Shown one piece after another: positions 1 through 7,125 of a stretch of DNA of 29,461 nt. This stretch comes from Candidatus Bipolaricaulota bacterium. GTDB taxonomy: Bacteria; Bipolaricaulota; Bipolaricaulia; RBG-16-55-9. The position numbers and the translations under genes were made by a program. How positions within the stretch are numbered: the first letter of the stretch is position 1; each line of letters opens with the position of its first letter. The stretch is from positions 1-29,461 of the forward strand of contig JALUUA010000251.1 of NCBI GenBank assembly GCA_027021605.1, read 5' to 3'. Below the pieces are notes generated by a model. The model was not told the DNA's origin, searched no databases, and worked only from the letters and a program-made list of their open reading frames with translations.

Positions 1-1730
1 ACTCGACCCCCCTTAGGTCCCAGTGCACCTTCCCGGTTGCACCGCCCCGCCACTTGTACGATGCGCTCCAGAGGCCCAATGGCCCGATAGACCACGGGGA
101 AGTCCAGATCGACGCCCGCCTCCACGACTTGAGTGCTGATGAGACGTACGGGCTTCCCGTCGTTTAGCCTTTGGTGGATCTCCTTCAGGATCTCCCGCCG
201 GTGGGCCGCGCAGAGGAGCGTCGAGAGGTGAAAGGCGCTCTCGTCCTCGCCCAGCTCGTTGAGCAGGGCCAGCGCGTCCTTGCGCGTGTTGAGCACCACC
301 ATTGCCTGGGGATGTTGCCGAAGCTCCTCGGCCAGCTCGGCCCAGGAGAGCGGCTCCCGGCGATACTCGTACCTCACCCGCCGCAACAAGCGGAAGTGCT
401 CGGGATATTGCGGCACGATCTCGCCGCGGAGCTTTTGGGTGTTGAAGACCCGCGCGAAGCGCTCCCCCTCGAAGGCGGGCTGGGTGGCGGTCGAGAGCAC
501 GACCGTGACGCCGTAATCCTCTACGAGGGCGTTGAGCACGTCGAGGGTGGGCTCGAGCACGTGGGGCGGCAGCGTCTGCACCTCGTCCAAGATGAGCACG
601 CTCCTCGCGATGTTGTGCAGCTTGCGACACTTCGAGGGCTTGTGGTGGAAGAGGCTCTCGAAGAGCTGGACGGTCGTCGTCACGATGAGAGGGGCCTCCC
701 AGTTCTCGCTGGCCAGGCGCAAACGGAGGGTTTCCTCGTCCTGACACTCGTCTTCTCTTTCGGGGAACTCGAAGGCGCTGTGATGCTCCAGCACGGCGTC
801 CTTCCCCAACACCTCGCGATAGACTTGAGCGGTCTGGTCGATGATGCTCGTGTAGGGAAGGGCCACGATCACCCGCCGCAGGCCGTGCGCATGGGCGTGC
901 TTGAGGGCGAAAGCCAGCCCGCTGAGGGTCTTGCCCCCGCCCGTGGGGACGGTCAGTCGAAAGATTCCCGGAGGCTTTTCTGCCGCTTTAAGACAAGCGT
1001 CGTAGACTTCCTCCCGCACCCGAAGCACGTGAGGGTCTGTCCTCTTCGTGCTTCCATGAGTTCGTTTTTTCAGGAAAGCGGCCCGTCCGGCCTCGAAGCG
1101 CTCCCAGAGTTCCTTGAGGGAGGGCCAGCGGCCCCTTAGTCGACTCTTGTCGGGCTCGAAGTGCGCTTCCGTATCGAGATGGTCGGCGTCCACGAGCGCC
1201 GAGAAGAGCATTCGGATGAACAGCTCGCGGCGGGTGATCTGCTCTCTTGCGGGATGTCGCTCCACTCGAAACGGGGGCAGGGCTGCCTGTTTCTTCTTGA
1301 GGAATTGTTGCATGAGCAAGAGGGATTCCCGCTCTTGGTCAAGGAAATCCTTTAAAGCGTTAAGAAGCTCGCCGACGTCGGGAAGCCCGACGTGGTGCCC
1401 ATAGATGGGCAGCGCGAGTTCTTTCCAGTCCTCGGGCTTTCGGGCACCGTGGACGATAAGATTGTAAATGAACGCAGCGCCCCACAGGGCGTGAGGGACC
1501 CGCCTATGGGGGCGTCCCTCGTGCTCAGCTTCCAGATACGCTTGGAACTCGGGGTTGCACTTCCCCAAATCGTGGAGCCAGCCGAGCCAAGCGGCTAAAG
1601 CCTCCGCCCCGAAGGGCCGAGCCCGCTCGGCGGCTTTTTGGGCGACAGCTTGGAGGTGTGCGGCGAGATCGTGCCACCGGCCCTCGCGATTGGGGGTGTG
1701 CGCTGCTGGTCCGTAGGGACGATCGCTCAT
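1..1730 (-). CDS. cas3: CRISPR-associated Cas3 nuclease-helicase (partial, C-terminus off the left edge)
   Basis: Type I CRISPR effector that is recruited by Cascade and unwinds and degrades target DNA. The minus frame is open from ATG at 1730 to the window edge (576 codons seen). The N-terminal HD nuclease is complete: H20 in WHDLAAH, H53-D54 in WLHDLGK, a His in HALWGA and a double His in GHHVG. The helicase follows with Walker A TGGGKT (about 263-268), DEVQ (382-385) in place of the usual DEAH/DEVH, SAT as VLSTATQP, motif V STQVVEAGVDLDF and motif VI QVAGRCNREG just before the edge. HD and helicase in one chain fits type I; the subtype cannot be read because no Cascade gene is in view. It lies 53 bp after pth on the same strand with its own strong promoter and no Shine-Dalgarno. 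The last C-terminal part is missing only because of the window boundary. Confidence 0.95.
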   Translation of the reverse strand, partial: MSDRPYGPAAHTPNREGRWHDLAAHLQAVAQKAAERARPFGAEALAAWLGWLHDLGKCNPEFQAYLEAEHEGRPHRRVPHALWGAAFIYNLIVHGARKPEDWKELALPIYGHHVGLPDVGELLNALKDFLDQERESLLLMQQFLKKKQAALPPFRVERHPAREQITRRELFIRMLFSALVDADHLDTEAHFEPDKSRLRGRWPSLKELWERFEAGRAAFLKKRTHGSTKRTDPHVLRVREEVYDACLKAAEKPPGIFRLTVPTGGGKTLSGLAFALKHAHAHGLRRVIVALPYTSIIDQTAQVYREVLGKDAVLEHHSAFEFPEREDECQDEETLRLRLASENWEAPLIVTTTVQLFESLFHHKPSKCRKLHNIARSVLILDEVQTLPPHVLEPTLDVLNALVEDYGVTVVLSTATQPAFEGERFARVFNTQKLRGEIVPQYPEHFRLLRRVRYEYRREPLSWAELAEELRQHPQAMVVLNTRKDALALLNELGEDESAFHLSTLLCAAHRREILKEIHQRLNDGKPVRLISTQVVEAGVDLDFPVVYRAIGPLERIVQVAGRCNREGALGPKGGR

Positions 1731-1738
1731 CGTCCCTG

Positions 1739-1767
1739 CTTATACCACGAGGAAGAGCCCCGGTCAA
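1739..1767 (-). promoter_or_regulatory. Promoter of cas3, apparently leaderless
   Basis: On the minus strand, -35 TTGACC (1762-1767), a 17 bp spacer and -10 TATAAG (1739-1744). Only 8 nt separate the -10 from the cas3 ATG, so transcription should begin at or within a base or two of the start codon. No purine-rich ribosome site fits between. The promoter lets cas3 be expressed separately from pth. Confidence 0.7.
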
Positions 1768-1783
1768 GATTGAATATAACGGA

Positions 1784-2350
1784 CTACGCGTTGAACTCGT
1801 TCATCACCGCCTCGATGTCCTGCTCCAGAAAGACCTCGATGGCTTGGGCGGCCCTGTCCAAAAAGGCGTCCAGCTCGCGCTCCTCTTCTTGAGTGAACGC
1901 CCCCAGCACGTAGTCCGTGAGGTCCTTAGGCAGGTCGGGACGCCCGATCCCCAGGCGCAGCCTCGGGATCTGCCGGGTGCCCAGCGCCTCGATCACGGAG
2001 GCCATCCCGTGGTGGCCCCCGTCGCCGCCCTGGGCCCGCGCCCGCAGCTTCCCAAACGGGAGCATCACGTCGTCGTAGACAATTAGAATCTCCTCGGGCG
2101 AAAGGCGATGGGTCCGGGCGATCTCCAAGACGGCCAGGCCGCTGCGGTTCATGTACGTCTGCGGCTTGGCCACCAAGAAGTCCCCGACGCGGTAAATCTG
2201 AGCCGTCCGGGAGGGCAACGCCTCCGGACGGCCGCGCCTCCGGCTTCGCGCGAGATAGCGGTCGACGGCGAGGAACCCGAGGTTGTGGCGGGTGCGCTCA
2301 TAGCGGGGGCCGGGGTTTCCCAAGCCCACGACCGCTTTGCGGACCCGCAT
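1784..2350 (-). CDS. pth: Peptidyl-tRNA hydrolase
   Basis: Cytoplasmic esterase that frees tRNA from stalled peptidyl-tRNA. The 188 aa length is normal for the family. Family motifs appear in order: VGLGNPGPRYERTRHNLGF near the N-terminus with catalytic His22, KPQTYMNRSG, VYDD, and GGDGGHHG. In most family members the last motif reads GxxGHNG, so an Asn that contacts the substrate backbone is His here; the rest of the active site looks intact. The gene starts 15 nt after the rplY stop and follows prs-rplY, a very common bacterial order. No clear Shine-Dalgarno precedes the ATG, which suggests translation coupled to rplY. Confidence 0.95.
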   Translation of the reverse strand: MRVRKAVVGLGNPGPRYERTRHNLGFLAVDRYLARSRRRGRPEALPSRTAQIYRVGDFLVAKPQTYMNRSGLAVLEIARTHRLSPEEILIVYDDVMLPFGKLRARAQGGDGGHHGMASVIEALGTRQIPRLRLGIGRPDLPKDLTDYVLGAFTQEEERELDAFLDRAAQAIEVFLEQDIEAVMNEFNA

Positions 2351-2365
2351 CGCCGCAGGTCGGGA

Positions 2366-3007
2366 TCATTCGGAGCCCGCTGCGGGGGCGGACTCGGATT
2401 CGCCCTCCGCTCCCCCCTCCGCGGCCGCGGGCGCGGCCTCCTCCTCGACGGCGGCGACCTCCTCCACCTTGCGCGGCGCCAGCACCGTCACCACCACCAA
2501 GTCGGGGGAGGTGTGCAGCTCCACGCCCTCGGGCAGCTGCAGATCCCCGGTGTGGATGGACTGCCCCACGTCCAGGTCCGTGAGGTCCACCTCGATGAGC
2601 TCGGGGATCGCCTCGATGGGGCCCCGCACCTCCACGGTCTCGAGGATCTGCTCCACCACGCCCCCGGCCTTGCGGCCCTTCGCCTCGCCGTGGATGTGGA
2701 TCGGGACCTCCATGGTCACGGGCCGGTCCGCGGGCGGCTGGTAGAAGTCCACGTGCAGGATCTCGTCCGTCAGCGGGTGGAACTGGATCTCCTTGATGAA
2801 GGTGTGGTACTCCTCGCCCGAGTCGAGCTTCAAGGTGATCCGCGAGCTGTGCGTGATCTTGGCGAACAGCCTCTCGAGCTCCTTGCGGTCGAGGCTGAGC
2901 AGCTCGTGAACCCCCGGGCCGTAGACCACCGCCGGGACCCGCCCGCTCCGGCGAAGGGCCCTCGGGTTCGTCCTCTCGCGCTTCTGTGCCTGCAGTTCGT
3001 AGGCCAT
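2366..3007 (-). CDS. rplY: Large-subunit ribosomal protein L25/TL5 (CTC family)
   Basis: Binds 5S rRNA in the large ribosomal subunit. The 213 aa are of the long CTC/TL5 type: an N-terminal L25 barrel (about 1-90, starting MAYELQAQKRE and including RVPAVVYGPG), then the TL5 C-terminal domain (about 95-185, with VPIHIHGEAKGRKAGGVVEQ and VGQSIHTGDL), then an Ala/Glu-rich tail. The short E. coli form has only the first domain. A purine-rich AAGGAG lies 12 nt before the ATG. The gene sits between prs and pth, 97 bp after prs; I see no separate promoter, so read-through from the prs promoter is likely. Confidence 0.95.
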   Translation of the reverse strand: MAYELQAQKRERTNPRALRRSGRVPAVVYGPGVHELLSLDRKELERLFAKITHSSRITLKLDSGEEYHTFIKEIQFHPLTDEILHVDFYQPPADRPVTMEVPIHIHGEAKGRKAGGVVEQILETVEVRGPIEAIPELIEVDLTDLDVGQSIHTGDLQLPEGVELHTSPDLVVVTVLAPRKVEEVAAVEEEAAPAAAEGGAEGESESAPAAGSE

Positions 3008-3042
3008 ACCCTATCCTAGCTCCTTCTTCCTAAGGGGTTCGC

Positions 3043-3061
3043 GTCCGTGTCCGTGGTCCGT
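3043..3061. repeat. Three copies of GTCCGT
   Basis: GTCCGT occurs at 3043-3048, 3049-3054 and 3056-3061 in the prs-rplY intergenic region, 44 nt beyond the prs stop. No function can be assigned. It resembles the other short tandem tracts after minus-strand stop codons in this window. Confidence 0.5.
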
Positions 3062-3104
3062 GGGGATGCCCGATGATAGCGCATTCTTGCGCAGTTTGCC
3101 AGCG

Positions 3105-4049
3105 CTAGTAGTGCGGGAAGAGCTCGCTTACGGACTTCTCCGTGTGGATCCGCTCGATGATCTCGGCGAAGAGCTTGCCCACGGAGATGGGGGTGATCTT
3201 CGGGCTTTGGGGGGGCCGGATGGAGTTGGTGACGAAGACCCGCTCGATGGCCGAGTTCTCCAGGCGCTCCAAGCACCGATCGGCGAAGACCCCGTGGGAG
3301 AAGGCGGCGTAGACCTCGCGCGCGCCCGACTCCAAGAGCAGCTCCACCGCGGCGACGACCGTGCCCCCCGTGGCGATGATGTCGTCGACGATGATCGCCC
3401 GCTTGCCCTCCACATCCCCGATGACGTGGCGGGCCTCCACCTCGCCGGTCCGCTCGCTTACGCGGGCCTTCTCCACGATGGCGTACGGGAGGTGGAGCCG
3501 CTCGGCCACCGCGCTGGCCCGCTTGGCCGCCCCCACGTCGGGCGCCACGATCACCGTGTCGTCGAGCAGGCCCTCCTTCTCGATGACCTCGGCCACGATG
3601 GGGTCGATGCGGAGGTTGTCCACGGGGATGTTGAAAAAGCCCTGGATCTGGCCCGCGGGGAGGTCCAGGGTGAGCACGCGGTCGGCCCCGGCCGTCTCGA
3701 GGAAGTTGGCCATGAGCTTGGCGCTTATGGGCACCCGCCCGATGAACTTTCGGTCTTGACGGGCGTAGCCGTAGTAGGGCATCACCGCCGTGATCCGCCG
3801 GGCCGAGGCCCGCCGCAGCGCGTCGATGATCAGAAACAATTCCATGTAGTTCTCGTTGACGGGCGGCGAGGTCGATTGAATCACGAAGACGTCCGTCCCC
3901 CGCACGGTCTCCTTGATGTGGACGTGAATTTCGCCGTCCGGAAAGCGGCTCACCTCGGCGTCGCAGAGCGGGACGCCCAAACACCCGCTGATCTCTTGGG
4001 CGAGCTCGGGATTGGAATTCCCCGCGATCAGCTTCAGATCCCCGGTCAT
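3105..4049 (-). CDS. prs: Ribose-phosphate pyrophosphokinase (PRPP synthase) with altered active-site residues
   Basis: Makes PRPP from ribose 5-phosphate and ATP for nucleotide, His and Trp synthesis. The 314 aa length fits class I enzymes. Recognised motifs: SRFPDGEIHVHI, DVFVIQSTSPPVNENYMEL, YYGYARQDRK, GQIQGFF and the PRPP loop VDDIIATGGT. Two family-conserved residues differ. The His of the usual DLHAxQIQGFF, which lies at the ATP site, is Pro131 (codon CCC). The fourth acidic position of the PRPP loop, usually Asp in class I (DDxxDT), is Ala226, as seen in some other phosphoribosyltransferase-fold proteins. The fold is certain; full activity is likely but not certain. A good AGGAGGG site precedes the ATG. 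It heads the prs-rplY-pth run. Confidence 0.92.
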   Translation of the reverse strand: MTGDLKLIAGNSNPELAQEISGCLGVPLCDAEVSRFPDGEIHVHIKETVRGTDVFVIQSTSPPVNENYMELFLIIDALRRASARRITAVMPYYGYARQDRKFIGRVPISAKLMANFLETAGADRVLTLDLPAGQIQGFFNIPVDNLRIDPIVAEVIEKEGLLDDTVIVAPDVGAAKRASAVAERLHLPYAIVEKARVSERTGEVEARHVIGDVEGKRAIIVDDIIATGGTVVAAVELLLESGAREVYAAFSHGVFADRCLERLENSAIERVFVTNSIRPPQSPKITPISVGKLFAEIIERIHTEKSVSELFPHY

Positions 4050-4093
4050 CGGCCCTCCTCTGCCCCCTTTGGGTTCGGTGTGGAATCGGGAAC

Positions 4094-4116
4094 GCTCCGG
4101 GGACGTCCCCCGGAGC
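4094..4116 (-). promoter_or_regulatory. Strong hairpin at the 5' end of the prs leader
   Basis: GCTCCGGGG (4094-4102) and CCCCGGAGC (4108-4116) form a perfect 9 bp stem with a 5 nt loop. The stem begins within about 4 nt of the expected prs transcription start, so it would cap the 5' end of the transcript. There is no U-run on either side, which argues against a simple terminator. Possible roles are transcript stabilisation or control of prs. Confidence 0.5.
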
Positions 4117-4119
4117 CCT

Positions 4120-4149
4120 ACGATACTCGACGCCGCCGCGGCTCGTCAA
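4120..4149 (-). promoter_or_regulatory. Promoter of the prs-rplY-pth run
   Basis: On the minus strand, -35 TTGACG (4144-4149), an 18 bp spacer and -10 TATCGT (4120-4125). It gives a leader of about 64 nt that starts with the hairpin and ends with AGGAGGG before the prs ATG. Confidence 0.55.
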
Positions 4150-4160
4150 ACGCGGCCGCC

Positions 4161-5369
4161 TCACTCGTAGCGCAGCGCCTCCACGGGGGGCCGCAGCGCC
4201 GCGCGCCGGGCGGGCGGGAGCCCCGCGAGCGCGCTCAGCCCGACGGCCCCCAGCAGCGCGGCCGCGATGAGCCCCGCGCTCGCGCCGGGGGCGAGCGCGG
4301 CCCCCTCCACGAACCGGCTCACCACCGCGGAGAGGCTGAGCGCGATGCCGTATCCGAGCACCACCCCGGCGATCCCGCCCAGGAGCCCGAGCCCGCCCGC
4401 CTCCAGCACGAACAGGAGGAGGATCTGCCCCGGCCGCGCCCCCAAGGCGCTTAGGACCCCGATCTCGCGCGTTCGCTCCACCACCGCCGTGTACATCGTG
4501 TTGAGGAGCCCCAGGCCCCCCACGAGCAGCGCCACGGCGGCAATCGCCGTAAGCGTCGCGTTCAAGATGCGAAGCGCCGTGTGTACGACCTCGAAGATCC
4601 GCCGGGAGCTCTGCACGAGGGCCCCGGCCCCCGCGCCCGCCTCCCGAAGGGCTTGTTGGACGTCTTGCTCCAGCCGAACCACGTCGTAGCCGGGACGGGC
4701 CTTCACCCAGGCGAGCGTGATCCCCTCCCGCTCGCCCACCAGGGCCCACAGCGCCTCGAGGGGGAGGAAGAGCGCCCCCCGCTCGGGGGCGCCCCCGCCC
4801 CCCCAGCTCACGATCCCGGAGACGCGGAACGTCCGCCCGCGGATGCGGACGGCATCGCCCACGCCCACCCCGAGGTCGCGCGCCGCCTCGGCGCTGAGCA
4901 GCACCTCGGCGGGGCCGGGGGCCCGCCCCTCCACCCGCGAGACCCCGCCCCACAGGGGGCCTTCCCCCCCGGAGGGATCGGGATCGGGGTAGACGCCGAC
5001 GACCGGCAGGAAGCCCTGGGCGTCCGCGGCGGCCACGGGCAGGGCCTCGCGCAGCCAGGCGCCCACCCGCTCCGCGCCCTCCACCCGCTCGAGGAGGGCG
5101 GGGTTCAGCGGGAGCCGCCCCCGGCTGCCGGGGGCGGGGCCGGGTCCCGCGGCGGACGGCAAGACGAGCACGACGTCGTATCCCAGACGCTCCAACTGCT
5201 GGGTGAGGGCCCGCTGTGCCCCCAAGCTGAGGCTCCCCAGGGCGACGACGGCCGCCATCCCGACCGCCACCCCGAGGGCCGTAAGCCCCGAGCGCAGCGG
5301 CCGGCGCAGCGCGTTGCGCAGCGCCAAGCGCCCCAGCTCCCAGAGCTGCCGCAACGCAGGGCTATTCAC
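4161..5369 (-). CDS. ABC-transporter permease of the FtsX/MacB type
   Basis: Inner-membrane permease of the type that couples ATP hydrolysis to extracytoplasmic work or lipoprotein/macrolide handling. The start is GTG at 5369, which overlaps the upstream stop by 8 nt; the longer reading to 5411 would only run back into that gene. The 402 aa show one membrane segment near the N-terminus (after RRPLRSGLTALG), a periplasmic MacB-like domain of about 200 aa, and three C-terminal membrane segments with the family hallmark ERTREIGVLSALGA. No MacB/LolD-type ATPase gene lies next to it, so the ATPase must be elsewhere. It is probably translationally coupled to the secreted protein at 5362-6072. The substrate is unknown. 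Confidence 0.88.
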   Translation of the reverse strand: MNSPALRQLWELGRLALRNALRRPLRSGLTALGVAVGMAAVVALGSLSLGAQRALTQQLERLGYDVVLVLPSAAGPGPAPGSRGRLPLNPALLERVEGAERVGAWLREALPVAAADAQGFLPVVGVYPDPDPSGGEGPLWGGVSRVEGRAPGPAEVLLSAEAARDLGVGVGDAVRIRGRTFRVSGIVSWGGGGAPERGALFLPLEALWALVGEREGITLAWVKARPGYDVVRLEQDVQQALREAGAGAGALVQSSRRIFEVVHTALRILNATLTAIAAVALLVGGLGLLNTMYTAVVERTREIGVLSALGARPGQILLLFVLEAGGLGLLGGIAGVVLGYGIALSLSAVVSRFVEGAALAPGASAGLIAAALLGAVGLSALAGLPPARRAALRPPVEALRYE

Positions 5370-6072
5370 GGCGCTCGAACTCGACGAGCTGCAGCCGGAA
5401 GACCTCCACAAAGCGCCGCCCCGGGGCGAGGGCCGTAAGCGCCAGCGAGGTGCACACGCTCAGCGTGTGGGGCCTCCCGCCCGAGGGTTTCTCCTCCTCG
5501 AGCTGCATCCACGGCGGGAACGGGACCGTGGGGTCTTCCGCAATGGCCAGAAACGTCCGGCGGTCGGGCTTCTCCGGGTCCGTCAGCAGCCCGCAGATCG
5601 CCGGGACGCCCCCGATCGTCTCCCGCGCGCCCGTCACGAAGCGGGCTCCCCCCGAGAGGAGGAAGACGGTGTGGGGCTCCAGGCTCTCGCGGTTTGCCAG
5701 CAGCGCCTGGATCGCCTCGTCCTGGAGGAGGAGCTGGGCCTGGGCGACGCCGTTGGCCACCCCCGTCTCCAGTTGGTCCCGCCGGGCGATCACCTCGTTC
5801 GTGGTGACCACCCGGAGACGGTCGTCGGAGTCGGAGGCGGAGGCGGGCTCCACCGTCCAGCCGAGGCGAATCGGGTCCTCCAGCCCCTCGGTGACGATCT
5901 CGTAGACCGCCCGCGTGTAGCCGCCCGGGTACTGCTGAAAGTAGTTGGGCGCCTGCGCGGCGACGAGCCCCCCCAGCCCCAGGGCTAGAATTCCCAGCCC
6001 CAGCCCTACGAACCCGGGATGCCGACACCTGCGCGCTCCTGCGCTCGGATCACGCTTTTGTTCGTGCACCAA
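5362..6072 (-). CDS. Secreted or periplasmic protein of unknown function
   Basis: I do not recognise the family. The 236 aa open with a basic stretch, a Gly/Leu-rich hydrophobic segment (about 20-38) and a plausible signal-peptidase site after AAQA at residue 41. The mature part is soluble, with no cysteine pair or catalytic motif I can name. The start is TTG at 6072, or GTG at 6069, with AAGGGGGG about 9 nt upstream. The stop overlaps the FtsX-type permease start by 8 nt, so the pair probably works together, for example as a periplasmic accessory to that permease. This is inference from context only. Confidence 0.7.
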   Translation of the reverse strand: MVHEQKRDPSAGARRCRHPGFVGLGLGILALGLGGLVAAQAPNYFQQYPGGYTRAVYEIVTEGLEDPIRLGWTVEPASASDSDDRLRVVTTNEVIARRDQLETGVANGVAQAQLLLQDEAIQALLANRESLEPHTVFLLSGGARFVTGARETIGGVPAICGLLTDPEKPDRRTFLAIAEDPTVPFPPWMQLEEEKPSGGRPHTLSVCTSLALTALAPGRRFVEVFRLQLVEFERRE

Positions 6073-6149
6073 CGGCGATTCCCCCCTTAGGCAAGCAGTA
6101 TGTAATCGCGATCACAGACGTACGCCGCAAGGGGCGATTATAATGACCT

Positions 6150-6228
6150 TGTCCCTCTACTCTAACTTCCTCTCACCACCGCAAGTGGAGGACGCAGCCC
6201 CTGCTCCCCGCAGGGGCTGGCTTTTTTG
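6150..6228 (+). ncRNA. Possible small RNA ending in an intrinsic terminator
   Basis: A plus-strand TATAAT lies at 6139-6144 and a textbook terminator ends near 6228, with no plus-strand gene nearby. A transcript of about 78 nt would carry a small CCAC/GTGG hairpin (around 6177-6188) and the terminator stem. The weak point is that no good -35 lies 17-18 bp upstream of the TATAAT, and the element ATTATAAT reads equally well on the minus strand. A short plus reading frame starts at 6143 but has no ribosome site. Confidence 0.3.
6196..6228 (+). terminator. Intrinsic terminator reading on the plus strand
   Basis: AGCCCCTG, a 7 nt loop and CAGGGGCT form a perfect 8 bp stem, followed by GG and CTTTTTT. 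The T-run lies on the plus side only. On the minus strand the stem follows an A-run and has no T-run after it, so it does not look like the terminator of the DUF1028 gene ending at 6230. It stops plus-strand transcripts entering that gene in antisense, or ends a small RNA. Confidence 0.7.
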
Positions 6229-6229
6229 G

Positions 6230-7114
6230 CTAGCGCTGAGAGGCCCGATACTTCTCCTCCAGGAAGCGGTAGACCTCGGCGTCGATGGCGCTCGGGTCCT
6301 CCAGGCGGCGCATCTCGAGGTTCTCCACGTTGTGGAAGTCCTCCAGGGCTTTTTGGGTGGTCTCGTCCAGCTCGCCCGTGATCCCGCCCGAATAGTACCC
6401 GAGGGCCTGGAGCATGGTTTGAATCTGCCGAACCCGTTCGGGGGTAAGCTCCCAGATCTCGGTGGGTTTGCCGAAGTAAAGCCGCTGGAGCCGGAGGAGC
6501 CGCGCCAGCTCCTCGATGGGCTGCGGGTGGTCGTCCACCCGCAGGTCCACGAGGCGGTCCGTAAAGCCCCCGTAGCCGCCCTTCTCCTTGACGACCAAGA
6601 GGGCCGCCGACTGCTGGCCGCGGCGGTCTCCCCCGGCGGCCTGGCCCGCCCTCAGGGCCTCGATGAGCCGATCCGCGAGCGGCCCCTTTGTCGTCTCGAA
6701 CGCCTCGGCCATCGCCTCGACCACCCGTTGGGAGGCGAGGATGTTCCCCTGGCAGGCGTACCCCTCCCCCACGAGGTGGCCGGCCCACTCGTAGCACGCC
6801 TTCCCCGTGAACGCCGCAGCCCGCCCTTGGGCATCCACCACGCCGAGCTGGCGGTGCTCCCGCTCCTCGTCCTCCTCGGTGAGCTTCTTTACGACCTCCT
6901 CGGCACTCAGCCCCGCGCGCAGGAGCTCGAGCCCCCGGGGGCCGTAGCTCGTGTTGGCATAGGCTTGCGTGGCAATGGCCCCGACGTTCGCCGCCGCCCA
7001 GGGCACCACGGGGCCCACGGCCAAGAACTTCGACTCCACGGCCACCCCCCACTCGCCCGCCTCTCGATCGCAGGCCACGATGGAAAACGTGCTCGGATAA
7101 ATCGTCGCGTCCAT
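6230..7114 (-). CDS. DUF1028 Ntn-hydrolase-like protein with a C-terminal peptidoglycan-binding-type domain
   Basis: DUF1028 proteins have the Ntn-hydrolase fold; their biological reaction is not established. The N-terminus carries the family signature STFSIVACD, then GEWGVAVESKFLAVG, WAAANVGAIATQAYAN and YGPRGLELL. The C-terminal part (about 215-275), containing VRQIQTMLQALGYYSGGITGELDETTQKALEDF, divided here as VRQIQTMLQALGYYSGG and ITGELDETTQKALEDF, looks like a PG_binding_1 domain, a fusion known in this family. In many members the Thr of TFSIVA directly follows the first Met; here about ten residues precede it, so any processing would remove an N-terminal piece. ATG at 7114 is preferred because AGGAGGG lies 6 nt upstream; ATG at 7120 is possible. 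It starts 11 nt after the lipoprotein stop and ends the recA run. Confidence 0.85.
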   Translation of the reverse strand: MDATIYPSTFSIVACDREAGEWGVAVESKFLAVGPVVPWAAANVGAIATQAYANTSYGPRGLELLRAGLSAEEVVKKLTEEDEEREHRQLGVVDAQGRAAAFTGKACYEWAGHLVGEGYACQGNILASQRVVEAMAEAFETTKGPLADRLIEALRAGQAAGGDRRGQQSAALLVVKEKGGYGGFTDRLVDLRVDDHPQPIEELARLLRLQRLYFGKPTEIWELTPERVRQIQTMLQALGYYSGGITGELDETTQKALEDFHNVENLEMRRLEDPSAIDAEVYRFLEEKYRASQR

Positions 7115-7125
7115 CCGCATCCCTC

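Noticed and set aside
13..1139. Long reading frames on both strands over the left end (13-747 minus, 171-1139 plus).
   Set aside because: They are shadows of cas3; its frame has all the helicase motifs and these products are Arg/Gly/Leu-rich without family features.
3016..4953. A 645-codon minus-strand frame.
   Set aside because: It is the out-of-frame shadow of prs and the FtsX-type permease, made possible by high GC content.
6143..6310. Plus-strand frame beginning MTLSLYSNFL before the terminator, as a leader peptide.
   Set aside because: Its ATG overlaps the TATAAT, it has no ribosome site, and no plus-strand gene follows that it could control.
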